12,871 nt of DNA, from the NCBI GenBank assembly GCA_001796155.1, contig MGLU01000090.1, forward strand, positions 1 to 12,871, written 5' to 3'. Below are positions 12,280-12,871 of this stretch, one piece after another. Position 1 is the first letter of the stretch; each line of letters opens with the position of its first letter. The notes beneath the pieces were generated by a model. It saw only the letters and a list, made by a program, of their open reading frames with translations. It was not told where the DNA came from and did not search any database. The position numbers and the translations under genes are program-made. This DNA comes from Chlamydiae bacterium RIFCSPHIGHO2_12_FULL_27_8. GTDB taxonomy: Bacteria > Chlamydiota > Chlamydiia > Chlamydiales > SM23-39.

Positions 12280-12871
12280 TTATAATTGTTTTGAATAATT
12301 TGATTCATCTGAATTTGGACCGATCAAAAACCATATAATGAATCCTATTTTTGCAGTAAAACCTGAATAATCTGAATTAAACTCATCTTCGTCATCAGAA
12401 TCTTCGGGATTTCCTCTTTTAGATAAAAAGATTATTGTTTTAAGCAACAAATAATCTGCAGTAGAAACCATTTTTTCTTTTATTGATTTTAATATTTCAG
12501 ACATGGAAAATAAAGCATAATCTTTTATATGATGAATTTTTTCATTTAAAGATTCTTTATAAAGAATAACATCAGTGTCTTGGTCAAAATCTTCTAAAGA
12601 ATCTAAAGATCTTATATATAAAAATCTTAAAAAGATATAAACATTAAGATCCGTTATAATGTAAAGTTTTTCATTGATAGACAAGTCTTTTATTTTATCA
12701 ACTTTATTTTGATCATATTTTTCTCCTGGCGATAATGACTGCATGTATGTAAAATATAATAAATAATTTAATATTTTATCAGGAATAAATCCTAAAATAA
12801 TTTGTGAAGCATTAAAACATTTATAGAGATTATCTTTTGGATAATAATATAAAATATTTACAAATATTCTA
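12280..12871 (-). CDS. Hypothetical protein, C-terminal part (runs off right edge)
   Basis: An ATG at 12744 gives a 154-residue frame, but the frame stays open for a further 42 codons to the window edge. Those codons contain no ATG, GTG or TTG and a plausible mix of residues (for example NASQIILGFIPDKILNYLL). I therefore take this as the C-terminal 196 residues of a longer protein whose start lies right of 12871. The visible part has helical-looking stretches (KIKDLSINEKLYIITDLNV, YALFSMSEILKSIKEKM), a strongly acidic low-complexity segment (NPEDSDDEDEFNSD) and a short hydrophobic piece near the end (FTAKIGFIIWFLIGP). I recognise no domain. The gap to the next gene on the left is 83 bases. 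Confidence 0.65.
   Translation of the reverse strand, partial: RIFVNILYYYPKDNLYKCFNASQIILGFIPDKILNYLLYFTYMQSLSPGEKYDQNKVDKIKDLSINEKLYIITDLNVYIFLRFLYIRSLDSLEDFDQDTDVILYKESLNEKIHHIKDYALFSMSEILKSIKEKMVSTADYLLLKTIIFLSKRGNPEDSDDEDEFNSDYSGFTAKIGFIIWFLIGPNSDESNYSKQL

Noticed and set aside
1..12871. tRNA, rRNA, CRISPR array, transposase, integrase or attachment sites
   Set aside because: I saw no regularly spaced short repeats, no transposase or integrase motifs, no terminal inverted repeats and no tRNA-like cloverleaf or GGTTCGA-type sequence.

Overview
The window is very A+T-rich, with long A and T homopolymer runs between genes and A/T-ending codons within them. The genes are tightly packed. The mix is a Gram-negative envelope set (a two-partner-secretion type transporter, a small candidate outer-membrane barrel, an exported cyclophilin), several transporters, and unfamiliar repeat-containing or secreted proteins. 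This suggests a reduced-genome, probably host-associated Gram-negative bacterium. The Dependentiae (TM6) / Babela type is my best guess, with Chlamydia- or Rickettsia-like lifestyles as comparisons. That placement is inference; there is no rRNA gene in the window to settle it.

Left part (1-2612). The 5' part of a ShlB/FhaC-type outer-membrane transporter runs off the left edge on the minus strand. A damaged M48 metalloprotease remnant follows on the plus strand: its zinc motif is cut and joined directly to the family's C-terminal tail, and no ATG start exists. Next is a membrane-anchored GT10 (fucosyltransferase-family) glycosyltransferase, which meets an exported cyclophilin stop-to-stop with one base between.

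Middle (2613-5814, minus strand). An MFS transporter, an ATP-grasp ligase and a hemolysin III/PAQR-type membrane protein lie in series. The last two are 4 bp apart, and a weak hairpin with a T run follows the hemolysin III gene.

Region 5815-8017 is the least ordinary part. It holds a 517-residue orphan protein with a paired hydrophobic hairpin near the N-terminus and two generations of internal duplication. It also holds a 42-residue lysine-rich mini-protein with a good ribosome-binding site, flanked by two hairpins. The orphan resembles Chlamydia Inc proteins in layout only; host-membrane targeting is a hypothesis.

Right part (8018-12871). typA (bipA) is on the plus strand and overlaps by 6 bp, tail to tail, with a SulP/SLC26 anion transporter carrying a STAS domain. 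Upstream of the transporter on the minus strand are a secreted, probable small beta-barrel protein and a hypothetical gene whose reading frame stays open through the right edge.

The genes do not form one pathway. The common theme is envelope and transport functions. The best candidates for something undescribed are the 517-residue repeat protein and the adjacent mini-gene with its structured leader.
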